From positions 310,001-374,000 of the forward strand of contig QNQO01000504.1 in the NCBI GenBank assembly GCA_003290165.1: a stretch of 64,000 nucleotides of DNA, given 5' to 3'. Positions 25,000-35,975 of this stretch are shown here, one piece after another (position 1 is the first letter of the stretch; each line of letters opens with the position of its first letter). The notes under the pieces are model-generated. The model did not search any database and was not told the DNA's origin. It saw nothing but the letters and a program-made list of their open reading frames with translations. Origin of the DNA: Berberis thunbergii (lineage: Eukaryota > Streptophyta > Magnoliopsida > Ranunculales > Berberidaceae). Made by a program: the position numbers and the translations under genes.

Positions 25000-27497
25000 A
25001 TGGCTTACCAAAACCATCTTCATGACGCGACTTTGGCCAAGGGCCATGAGTTTTTTGAAAACAGGTTGTTTTTCGAATCGAGCCTTGCTAAAATCCGAAC
25101 GAAGTTCGGGGTCCCTGAGGACCTGCCATTATATGCTCTGAAGGATAATTAGACAACAAGGTTTTCGACGACGGGGTTCATCTGTTTGCACCGCGGGATG
25201 ATCCAAACTAGAGTCCACTTTCTCGTTTTTGGCGTGATTTGGGACTTTTTGGATTTTCTAGGAATTCCTCCATCCCAGTTGGTACCTAATGGGTACATAA
25301 TCATTCTTCTCATTTTGATTAGAGCAAAGAAAGTTGGCGTCCACGTGACTCCGCGGGTGATCTAGTTGTTGATTTCTCCTCAGCTGAACGATCACGCAGT
25401 TTGTAAGATGACATCGCCGATTTGCTTTGAGAATTTTCCGGATGACTTCAAGTCCTGACAGAAGTATTGTTTCTTGGCTCTTGCGGATTCAAAGTACTTT
25501 CAGTTTCAGGGTCATGCACTCGAGCGAGAATTCAAGCCACTTCGTAAGTGTAGCTTTATATTCCAATTCCATTGCGCTGATTGTATGCTAATTGTTGCCC
25601 GTGTTCGTGTTTCCTCGCAGGGCGGTTTTCCACTACTCTTCTTACCCTGGAGGAGTGAAACACTATGAAGAAATTTCGCGACTTGCCGACAAAGAATGTG
25701 GAAGAGGTCATATGTGTTACCAACTTTATTCGCAGTGGACTGTGGGACAACTGGCATGAGGCCCCCACTCTTTACCGATCATCGTGAGTTAAGTCTGAAG
25801 GTGGGGCCCCTTAGGAAAAGGAAAGTCGCCGGAGTCAAGGCTCTTGTTTTGTCTGACACGGAGGGGTTGTATGAGACGCTTGCCTCCTTTGTGAGTTCAA
25901 AGAATTCCCGTGTTAGGACTGGGTTGTTTTTCAAATAGGCGAATAACGTGAGCCTGGTCGGCTTACCAGGCGGAGGCCGAAGTGTCTTGCTGAGAGAAGG
26001 ATCACCTGTGATTAGTAACGGTTGAAGATGTATCGAATCTTAGTGTCATGCAGGTATAAGCTCTGAGCGAGAAGCTGATGCTGGCTACTATGGCGGCTTC
26101 TACTGGTATTGATTTGTCCGGGACTGTTATGCTAGAGGGTTTTGATGAGGATTTGCTCGAGGTTCTAGAGTCCAATCATTCCATTGGTGGGCTATTCGAT
26201 AGTGGCCATGGTGACACATGCCAAGTTTTTCATAGTTCGCATTATTCCCCATCTCGCTCTAGGTCGTATCTCAAGGTAATGGAGGGTCCATTGGACAACT
26301 CGCTTCCTCCTCTTCCTCAGAATTCCGCCAAGCCATCTCGCAATAAGGGGTCGGCTGTTGGTGACAAAGGAAATGTTGCAGAGGGAGGCCTGGGAGTAGT
26401 AGCGACTATGAAGGGTGGTGTCGGCGTAATCCCTCATTAGAGAAACCTTCATTTGGATGCGCGGATAAGTCTATTTGCCCCGAACTTAGTGAAGATGAGC
26501 AATCGGGTCTGGCACCAGGAGGTTGATGTGGATTACGCTTCGAGGAAGCATATAAGCAAGTGTCTTAGTTGGCTGATGGATAACGCTCCAAAACTCGAGG
26601 AGGACATGCTAGAAGGGCGTATGGATAAGGGCTTAAAATACCTTATGTTGGGCATGTCTCACTTGAACCAGGTGGTCATCGTTGGGATGGAAGTTGAAGC
26701 GGCTTGTGAGAGGATGTACACCATGGTGCGTGTCTTCTCGAACATGCAAAGGCTATATTCTGACTCACTTTATGAAATTGAGCTGCTGAGGAAGCAGGCT
26801 GAGGAGCGAAGGATGAAACAGTCGATCGTTGTTGCTGAGACATCATCTGGAATCCCTTGAATCTTACTTAGTAGAGGCGGTGTTTGTGAGGGGCAAACTT
26901 AATCAGGAGTTGGATCTGACCCGTCCTGACCTAGAGATTACATAGGAAGTTGCAGCTGAGGCGCATTCTGAATTGCGGTCTCTCGTTGAGGAGAATGCCA
27001 TAAAGGAGGGTTATTGGGCTGTTTAGAGATAGCAGTTGGAGTCCGATGTGGAATTCAATGCTCAGGAGGTGAAGAAGGCTAAGGACCAGCTTGAATTGGA
27101 GCAACATGAACTCAGTGTTGTAAATAGCAGTTTTACTATGGACAAATCTCAGGTCGATGCTCTGACATACAAGCTGGAGCTGTTAGAACATGAACTTATT
27201 GAAGCGAAGGTGTGCAAATAAGAGCTTCTCCAGGAACAAGGCAAGTGTGAGTTCCATTGGGTTGTACACAATAGATTGGAGCTGTTGGCGCTGATGATGG
27301 AGGAGCATCTGAAATGGGACCTTGATTGCTATAAGAAGATGTCGTACGTAGACTTATCAGTGGCTTCTGCATCATCAGACGAAGAGGGCTATCTGAGTCA
27401 TGATGTTCAGATTGTGGTGCGGGCGGACGCAACTTCTACTCCCTCCTCCGTTAAGCTTAGCTCTTCTATTTCTGTACCCTCTCTTGATGAGGAATAG
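25000..27497 (+). pseudogene. Degenerate gypsy-type gag-like protein
   Basis: From ATG 25000 a long frame with several stops reads GHEFFENRLFFESSLAKIR, KFGVPEDLPLYALKDN, FLVFGVIWDFLDFLGIPP, SQLVPNGYIIILLILIRA. This resembles the plant domain annotated as 'putative gypsy type transposon', found at the start of large LTR-retrotransposon proteins. A plausible intron lies at about 25543-25620. Further frames (26078-26440, 26453-26860, 27036-27221, 27276-27497) continue it after frameshifts, with long Glu/Lys/Leu-rich coiled-coil stretches such as AKDQLELEQHELSVVNSS and LDALTYKLELLEHEL-like heptads, and a Ser-rich acidic end. Stops at TGA/TAG codons where Trp or Gln would fit suggest decay by methyl-C deamination. 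No pol was found. Confidence 0.55.
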
Positions 27498-28049
27498 ACT
27501 TATACACTTGTACTTTTTTGCTTTAACTGTTAATGGAAACATATTTATGTTGAATACGTTCTGTATCCGTTTTATGCTCATTGTCCCTATTGCGCGCTTT
27601 CTATTTCACCTTGTCATTTTACTTAGGCATAGGCTGGTTGGGTCAATAGGAAGTTGAGTGGCCTGTCTACTGCTGAAAGTTTGACCATTTGCGTTGCGAG
27701 TGACTCGGAGTCACGTTTGCTTAGTTTCATCCATTAGTGGGCATTTCGCGGATGGTTTAGAAGCGGGATATGCTGCCTAGCTGTAGCCCATCTTGAAGGT
27801 AAGCCACTGAGGGCTTGTTTCGCCTACCTAACTTCCAGTCGCGGTTGGCTGGCATGAGTGAACTATGATAGTCGAGCACATGCATTGTCTTTGAGCTAGA
27901 GTGTTTGTCCTAAGTTAGGTTTCGCAAGCTCGGGTTGGCATTGCATGTAGCATTCGTTCGTGTGTTGGCAGAACGATTTATGGGTTGGCATGAGTGCCCT
28001 TTGCTGGTCAGCCCGTGTGAGCGTGATGACGCACTTGAGCTATGATTTA

Positions 28050-28950
28050 TTTTTGTGATCGTTGTTTCGAAAGAGAGTGGTGGTTGCATGGCGAGTCGTC
28101 TAAGGCTCCCACCTTCCGCACCATCCATGTCCAAGCAGAGTGGACTACAGGTTGGGGGAACGAGGATTCGGCGATCATGGTCTGCTGAAGAGCGATGATC
28201 CCGTGGCGAGGCGTCGACATCAATTTGGGACTGACTAGTCTCCCACCTTTCAAGCCATCTACACCCGCACGTAGCGAGCTACAAGTTTGAAACGAGGGGA
28301 TTCGACTACCATGCTGAAGAGCAGTGGTCCCGTGGCAAGCTATCAGAATCATTTTGGAACTGACTATGTTCCCACCTTCCAAATCATCTACACCCGTGCG
28401 CATCGAACTACAAATTTGGGAGTTTTCGGTGACCATGGTCTGTAGAAGAGCAGTGGTCCCGTGGCGAGCCATCAGAATCAATTTTGGACTGACTAGGTTC
28501 CCACCTTCCAAACCATCTATACCCGCACCGTGGGGGCTACAAGTTCGGGGTTGGTAATTAGGCGACCATTGTCTGTAGAAGAGCAATGGTCCCGTGGCGA
28601 GCCGTCAAAATCAGTTCGGGACTGACTAGGCTCTCACCTTCCAAACCATCTATACCCGCGCAGTGGGGGCTACAAATCCGGGGTTGGTAATTCAGCGACC
28701 ATAGTCTGTAGAAGAGCAACGGTCCTGTGGCTAGCCATTAGAATCAGTTCGGGGCTGACTAGTCTCCCACCTTCCACACCATCTATACCCGAGTAGGGGC
28801 TACAAGTCCGGGGTTGGCAATTCGACGACCATAGTCTGTAAAAAGGAATTGGTCTCTTGGTAACCCGTCGAAATCAAATCGGGATTGACTAGGCTCCCAC
28901 CTTCCAAACCATCTAAACCCGTGCGGGGCGGCTACAAGTTTGGGCTTTGA
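28050..28950. repeat. Tandem repeat, about 130-bp unit, roughly seven copies
   Basis: Successive copies share the phrases GAAGAGCAGTGGTCCCGTGG, GGGACTGACTAGGCTCCCAC, CTTCCAAACCATCTATACCC and GGGGCTACAAGTTCGGGG. Unit starts fall near 28184, 28314, 28444, 28577, 28709 and 28838, with a partial first unit before 28184. Divergence between copies is about 10-25 percent by eye. The array follows the gypsy-type remnant and probably belongs to its 3' region. Confidence 0.85.
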
Positions 28951-28962
28951 TCAGAATCTATC

Positions 28963-31056
28963 TGTAATACCCGCCTAATTACACAAATATAAATAAATTT
29001 ACTTATAAATTTGTAATGTATTATAATTTTATAATGTGTAAAACTTATTTTATTTTTAGTGGTTAAATGAGTAGAAAGTGTGTAAATTTAGCAAAATAAA
29101 AAAATTAGGAAACCCTAATTAGAGCTGTATAAAAGAGTTGGAAAAACCTAGCCTCATTCTTTTCTGTTACACACAAAATAATGGGAGGAACTTACGTAAA
29201 GAATTAGGGGGAAAAGGTGAAACAAAAAGAAGAAGAAGAAGAAGAAGAAGAAGAAGAAGAAGAAAAATAATGCATAACACCGGTGAGTCTTCTTTGTTTT
29301 TCTTTTACATTTTTAGATTAATCAATTGATTAAGGTTAGGGTTTAATACAAATATAAATCCTAAATATGAAAATTTTATTGTATTTTCTTAGGAATTAGA
29401 TGAGCTGAAAGAGAAAACCTACAACTAGGTTTTTATTTAAATCCCGTAATAAATACAGCTTTGCGCAGTCTTAGTATTTTCAGTGGATCGAGATCTTCTA
29501 GTGGTCAGAATACTTTTAAATCAAATCGGTAGATTCATAACACACGTATGGAAAAAATACCATTGGTTTGGAGTTCATCTAATGGTTAGATCGCCCTCGA
29601 GGTAGAAACAAATGTCACTAGTCGAATTTTAAAAATTCATGTATATGAAAGTTTTGGTAGAAATTAGTGAGTTTTCCTCCATTTTCTTTTCATATATTTT
29701 TGCTTGAAAATTTTGTTGTTAGTGATATGGATTTTTTTATACCTAATAAGCTTGAAAATTTTATTTGGGATGAAGTCAAGTTTGAGAAATCAAGGTCAGA
29801 AACATTTTTCAATTATGAGCTAAAACTTGTTTGTGTATTCTATCATTCTTGATTTTGTGCAGTTTTTCTATGCCGATTTTGATTGGGTTCTTTAGGGTGT
29901 ACTATATCATCCTATATATCAAACTTTTCCTGTTGGAGTCTAGTTTTTTTAAGGATTTTACGGTATCACAATCTGAATTTTGTGCGGAAATATATACTTA
30001 TTTTAGTGACAAGAGGTAAATCTGGATGAATGCTGACAGATGACCTGTTTTGTTTGTAAAATTTGTAATGTTACAGGCATAATCACGGGGTATGCTATAA
30101 ATGGTTGGAAACCTCTTTTTGTATACTTTCTATAGCCCTTAACGGTAGTAAATTTGGAGTTCTAATGTGAGAATTATGTACAGTTGAGTGATGACTTGTT
30201 AAACTGTCTAGTTTGGACAGCTTGTTCATTTCAGTATTGTTTAGAGGGTTATTTACCCTACTGTTTGACAAATAAAACTAGGCTAATTACAACTGAGTTG
30301 GGGGCTGTTTAAATTGATTAGGAAGTTGGAAGGCTTGGAGAGGGTTTGACTAGGTTCTGGTTGGGTAGTGAAACTGTAGTTGAAATGCTTTGGAGTGTGT
30401 GATTTCAATTGTTGCAGCAATCATCTTCCTCAACGCTTCCTTGGATGTGGAATGGGTAGTGGAGTTAAGGACTTCGATTGTTCTATTAATGAATTGCTTT
30501 GTTTGATTTATTACCATGGAATGGTGATGTGTGTAGAAGAATGTCGAAGACTTGATGTTTGTTTTCTTCAAGTACACTAAATATGTAGGGATACAATACT
30601 TTTGGTATAGAAAATGTATAATGATTGTGTGTTGGTTCAGAATTGGTACTGTTGTCTTGTTAGCCTATGGCATCATGTAGAACGAATTGTGCAGTTTGGG
30701 TTGAATGTGTTATTACTCATGTCCAGATTGTCAGCACTCTTTGTATATTGTCCTAATTGTGCACTCATGTCCATCATGTTAAATTATGTAAATTATTTTA
30801 TTTTATTAGGATGGAGATTACTCATATTAGCTACATCGCTGATCCAAGTGAGTTTTTGCTTCTTGGGTACGTTCTTATTGGAACGTAGTCATTTGGTATT
30901 TATCAGGTTATAGAGTTTTGGGGTGGCATCTTTAGTGGTTTATTTTTATGGAGCGGTCATATTTAATGAGTTACCCGGTTAAAATTTTTTTCTATGTTAA
31001 TTTTATTTAATGTTTCTGTTGTTAAATTTTCACGTCTCAAAAATTGGGGCGTGACA
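28963..31056. mobile_element. Solo LTR, 2.1 kb, with perfect target duplication CTATC
   Basis: It begins TGTAATACCCGCCTAATTAC and ends AAAAATTGGGGCGTGACA, with canonical TG...CA termini. CTATC occurs immediately before (28958-28962) and after (31057-31061). No gag-pol adjoins it, so it is a solo LTR left by recombination between the two LTRs of a full element, probably Ty3/Gypsy from its TGTAATACCC start. Removing it rejoins the DNA downstream of the 130-bp repeat array, so it inserted after that remnant. It holds an (AAG)n microsatellite at 29228-29264. Confidence 0.87.
29228..29264 (+). repeat. (AAG)n microsatellite in solo LTR
   Basis: About twelve AAG units within the LTR body. Confidence 0.95.
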
Positions 31057-31169
31057 CTATCGTTATGAGTCGTCACCAACTAGGCTTACCTGATCGGGTT
31101 CGACAACCACTGTCCATGAAGGGGGCAACAGTCTCTAGCGGTTTATTGTACTAATACAGCGCCTTCTAT

Positions 31170-32709
31170 CGATCGCTATTCGAAGATTTTGCCATCGGGT
31201 GTTGTTGTCCCTATTATGGAATTTTTGAGATTCTTCCAACAGCTATGCGCAAAGTTTCTGCGCAAGTTGGATATAGTGGAGTTGCAAGACGATATTGTTG
31301 ACATCTTATGCAAATAAGAACAAATCTTTCCACCGACATTTTTCACTTGCATGATACATTATCGGGTGAGGCAAAGCTTGGTGGGCCGATCAATTATTGG
31401 TGGATGTACCCAATAGAAAGGTTACTCATACGTCTGTTTTCTAGCTATTCTTCATTTATTATAAGCATGAGTCTGACACCCTTTATATTTTGCAAAATAC
31501 TAGGTACATACAAAAGGTACGTACAGAATATGGCAAGACCCGAAGGTTCCATAGTGGATGCATATATTGCAAATGAATCATTGACTTATTGTGCAAAGTA
31601 TCTCCATAATGTCAAGACGTCCTTCAGGCGACCTCAACGAAATAATGACGGTGATACTAGAAGTGAGACACTTTTTGTTTTTGCGCAACTCGCACGACCA
31701 TTTGGCGTGCCACCAACCAATGATCAGTTTAGCTATAACGACATGGAAGTTGCGCATTGGTTCATACTCAACAATTGTGATGAGGTCTTGCCGTTTTTGG
31801 GGGAGCATGAAGAACTACTTAGGCATAAATATCTTGTAGATTTACGGGCTGAGAAGCACTGTCAATTGTTTCATGAATGGTTTCGCAAACACATAAGTTG
31901 ATAAATATAAGAAATTTTTGATAAATATTTCATTTTTTTATAAATTGTATTCAACATATTCTGGATATATTTTTTAATATTTAAATAGATGTTACAACTG
32001 AAGGAAGTAAATTCGCCCCATTACGATGATGAATTATCAAAATTGGCGAGAGGTCATATTCGAGCTGAAACAATTTTGGGTAGTTATGTGAATGGTGTTA
32101 AGTTTCTGGTTATCAAGCCAGATGACAATTTGAGCATTCAAAATAGCGGTGTACCAGTACCTAGGGACAACGACACCACCAATGTTGATTTCTACGGTAA
32201 ACTGATATCTGTGATTCAACTATTGTACAAAAATCACTGCTAGGTGATTTTATTCAAGTGTCGTTGGTTTGATACAAACCCACATAAAGCTGGGAGTATT
32301 AACCGTGAATATGGTCTAGTAAGTGTAAACACGAACACACTTTGGTATGAGTATGATCTTTTTATTTTGGCAACTATGACAAAACATTTTTTTTTATCTA
32401 GATGACCCTAAAGCCGATGGTGGATGGAAAGTAGTCCAAACGATCCAACACAAAAGTATATGGGACATTCCTAAATAGGCTTTTGATGACCACAGTGATG
32501 ACGACACCGTTGATTAAGGGAATTCATCTTCAAGCATTCCCATTATCCGACAACCATTTGAGTTATTTGTCGAACTTCCTCCGATTGATGATGATTATGA
32601 TGTTGAGGTATCACTTGCAAAAGATGAAGTTTATGATGGAGAATCTGAGGCAATCATGTCGGATGAACTTGAAGAAGTCGAAAGTGATTACTCTACTGAT
32701 TCATACTAA
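31170..32709 (+). pseudogene. CACTA TNP2-like transposase, C-terminal remnant
   Basis: Order and motifs match the C-terminal half of plant CACTA transposases. A DUF4218-like region reads ELQDDIVDILCK, then after frameshifts EAKLGGPINYWWMYPIER, an intron at about 31421-31498, KRYVQNMARPEGSIVDAYIA and YCAKYL. After a second intron a DUF4216-like region reads DELSKLARGH, QNSGVPVPRDNDTT, VDFYGKLISVIQL, FKCRWFDTNPHKAG and DGGWKVVQTIQHKSIWDIP. An acidic tail (SDELEEVESDYSTDSY) ends at 32707-32709. In-frame stops (near 31315 and at 32241) and frameshifts show it is dead. The DDE domain (Transposase_21), which should precede DUF4218, is absent; the gypsy-type remnant and solo LTR occupy that place. 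Confidence 0.78.
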
Positions 32710-32889
32710 ATACATTTGTAGGAATATAATTTGTTAGGTCGTTTACAAGACATTAATAATATTCTATATTTGTTAGTTCACTTAATTAAATTTGTTAATG
32801 TACCAAGATTTGTTTTACCATAAATTTGTTAAATGGATACCGAAGTTCAATTAATTGATTAAATATTGATATCAAAGTTTCCCCCTAAA

Positions 32890-33050
32890 ATAAAAAAATT
32901 CGATGTTTGCGCGACGAAATTAGAATATTTCATCGTGCAGACACTATCACCCTTTTAGTGACTAATTGAACAGTTTTGTCGCCCAAAGACACATTGCACG
33001 ACGCTTAGTCATTTCTTCGTCGTGCTATCTAAAATTTTGGTGCGTGATTC
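32890..33050. repeat. Internal cluster of CACTA subterminal-type repeats
   Basis: GCGACGAAAT, CATCGTGC, TTTTGTCGCCC and TTCGTCGTGC words like those at the two ends of the 14.4-kb CACTA recur here, between its two genes. Confidence 0.55.
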
Positions 33051-34638
33051 TGGCTGCCAAAAAATTGGCCTGAAATTTTGAAAACTAGCACGGCGAAATT
33101 ATTGATTTAATTAGGTTTCAGTTCAAGGTCATTCCACTGCCAGCCCAACAAACACAGATATTGTTTATGAGCTTGAATGATTGGTTCAAAGTAAAAGTTT
33201 TTCCTTTATTTCCCTATTTTGTTCCGTTCTTGCTTGATTTGGATGCAAATTGGACAATGGAGTTATTTTGATTTTCTTCCAAATGTGTCTAATTTTGTGT
33301 TTGAGACATTAGGAGGGAGTTTCTATTAATGGGTACTTGTGATTTAGTTCCAGATTTAGTCACGATGGTGCTTCCAAGTTTGTTTGTCAAGCAAACAAAC
33401 TTGTGCATGAATCAGATTTGTTAGCTGATGAGACTTGCAATAAGAAAGGAAGATGGATTTCTTTTGTCAAAATCACTTTGATTTCATCTGCAATAAGAAC
33501 ACCACCGTTGAAATATGTCTTCTTCTTTTTTATGACTATTCATGGAGGAGGAGGTCGTTCTGGAGTCCAAAGCCCCAATTCAGGAAATAGGGTTGCACCT
33601 CAGTTCCTTGGGGTCGTCTTCAAGTATGGCCCCAAGCCTGCTCAGGTCTGCCGTTCTCATCCAACCTTCATTTTTTCATCTATTTATCGAGTTTAGAGTT
33701 TAGAGTTTAGAGGTTAAAAATATCAATTGGATTAATCCATTTTCCACATTGAGTTGCGAATAGCAGATGAATTAATTAAACTAATTATACTTAGAAGTTA
33801 GAAGTATATAGAAACCGTCTTTAAAGATCTTCATTATCTAAGTGAACCATCTCAATGTGAAAATCATTAACTGGCCTATATCTTCTATGGTATGTGTGTG
33901 TTTTGTTATTTTGGTTTACATAACACTAACCATAGAACTTCTTTTGTTTTTGCATATTTTGCCTTGAATTTACAATTGTTTAATTGGACCCAACTGGTAT
34001 AGATTCTAGCTTGTAGGTTCCAGCTTATAATCACCCATTACAAAAGAAATGGAAATATGAAAGAAGTTATTCAATTATAGATTGTTTGTTCTTGCCATTG
34101 CATGCATTTTGAAAAGAAAGTAGCTAGAATATGAAAGTAGATGAAAAAAATAGAATACTTGAGATTAGAATATGCTAAAAGAAAAATGTTTATGCATGCT
34201 CATATAAACTTTCTCGATCTCATTAACAAGAACCATCACTATCATCTTTAACTTAATTATTACATTCTAAGGAGTAAGGAGAGATGAAACATCACTTGCA
34301 TACCTCTCCTTTCAGGTGTGTTTCAACTTTGTCAATAATGAGAACAACTCTTTATTTTTAGTTTCTGTTTTTAGATGCTTCATGTTTGATCCCATCTACA
34401 TATTCAAGAGATTTGAATCATTCACTGAAAATATGAACTATACTATTACTAACACTAGTAGTAGAAAATGTTAATTATGTCACTACTTATTAAAATGGCA
34501 CTATTAGTAGTACAATTGGAGCGCCTTTGACTATTGAGGTTCGTTCTTGGATTTGTTGAGCCAGTTCGATTATAATAATTTTAGTGTTGTGTTCTATGAT
34601 CAATGTTGTTGTGTTGTGTTTTTATTATTTTGGTTTAG
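33051..34638. other. Non-coding interior of the large CACTA
   Basis: AT-rich DNA between the two transposase remnants. A frame at 33403-33696 has no recognised similarity and no splice context that I can defend. Confidence 0.4.
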
Positions 34639-35507
34639 ATGGCTTCTTTGATATCAAGAAAACATAAGCCTGTAATTGTTGTTGCTAGTAGTTTTGGTCG
34701 CCCTCCTCCTCTGCCAAGCGTAGCTCATTCGGCCATTAGTGCTTCCGCTATAGGGGTTGCTTCTATCCATACTCCCCCAGCACATAGATCAGATGATCCA
34801 GTCGTTGATCAGTTTTCATTGACAGGATCAGTTCCTTAAGTTCTCATTCGACGGAGCGCCAGACGAACAAATTGTCAATTAGCGGCTCCTGAGATTGCAC
34901 TTGAGACTGTAATCACGATCGGGGTTGTAAACCTCCCCCCCTCCCCCAGGGAGATGGAGAGCTCTCTAGAGGTAAAATAAATTGATGTTTTCCTCATCAT
35001 TTTCGGCATAAATTGATTTATTATTTTATTATTTTATTTCACAGCAGCAAAGAAAACAAGAGGGCCTTGTAAAGAACTAAAATCCCAAAGGATCACAGGA
35101 ACCACTAACACATGCATTTCATAGTGTGGGATCCTAGTCACTGTCGCTTGCAATCGGCGAAGATTAACAGTTTGTTGATGCACGAGATCGGTGCAATCAT
35201 TCGGAATCATTGCCCAATGACATCCTCATCTTGAAGTGAGGTCAAGCCCAAGACGCACGCTGAGGTGTTGGACCGCCCATATTAAGTTTTAGACATTTAT
35301 CTCAACCTTTAATAATTAAAATCTCAATAATGCAGAAAATTTTGAAGGCTTTGCATGTTTCTGCTTGTAGCTATCACAAGAAAACATTGGTTTTTTCCTT
35401 TCTAAATCTAGACTATGTTTCTCCTTGTTTCTATGATATATTTTTATAAGGGTAGAATTGTGCTTGTAATCTTAGGCCATATATTGAATCCAGACCAATG
35501 TAAACTT

Positions 35508-35676
35508 TCTTTTTTGGAAAGCGAGCTGGATTTTATAGGATCCCATAACCTATCAACAAGGTGCGACCTACAGGTCAACACCATAAGAAAGTAACTATGC
35601 CGTCGGCGGGTCTCGAACCTAGGACGTGGGGGATAAACCCACACGACCCTAACCACTCGACCATAACGCCATTGGC
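35508..35676 (-). mobile_element. tRNA-derived SINE with target duplication
   Basis: On the minus strand a tRNA-like head reads ATGGTCGAGTGGTTAGGG (A box), followed by AGGTTCGAGACCC (B box), the two internal RNA polymerase III promoter elements. It ends in an A-rich tail (CCAAAAAAGAA). CCAATGTAAACTT (35495-35507) and CCAATGTATACTT (35677-35689) flank it, agreeing at 12 of 13 positions. It lies in an intron of the CACTA second gene. Confidence 0.82.
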
Positions 35677-35878
35677 CCAATGTATACTTAATTATCACTC
35701 TTTGCATTATATCTTCTTAAATCCATGATCAATAGCTTTAATGTAATAAGCTGTAATGATAGAAAATAAAACTAAAATCTACTGTGGGTTTTTTGAGGTA
35801 TTAGGCTATAAGCTTTAATTGGCTATTAGGTTGTTTTGGAGGTAGTTTGGTTCTCCTGCAGACAGATTGATAGCAAAA

Positions 35879-35975
35879 ATTTGTGAATATAACAATCACA
35901 ACTCTTTTGAAATTATTTTAAAACTGATATTTAGTTTTCATGATATTTGTGAATATAACAATCACAACTCTTTTG
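35879..35975 (+). repeat. Spaced 29-bp direct repeat
   Basis: TTGTGAATATAACAATCACA and the next nine bases (ACTCTTTTG) occur twice, about 67 bp apart, with no mismatch seen. Confidence 0.8.

Noticed and set aside
28047..28586. 179-codon minus-strand frame with internal repeats
   Set aside because: The peptide repeats simply mirror the 130-bp tandem DNA array, and there is no start or splice context or known domain.
34639..34839. Independent host gene starting MASLISRKHK
   Set aside because: Its position before the Transposase_24-like exons and inside the CACTA makes it the first exon of the transposon's second gene.
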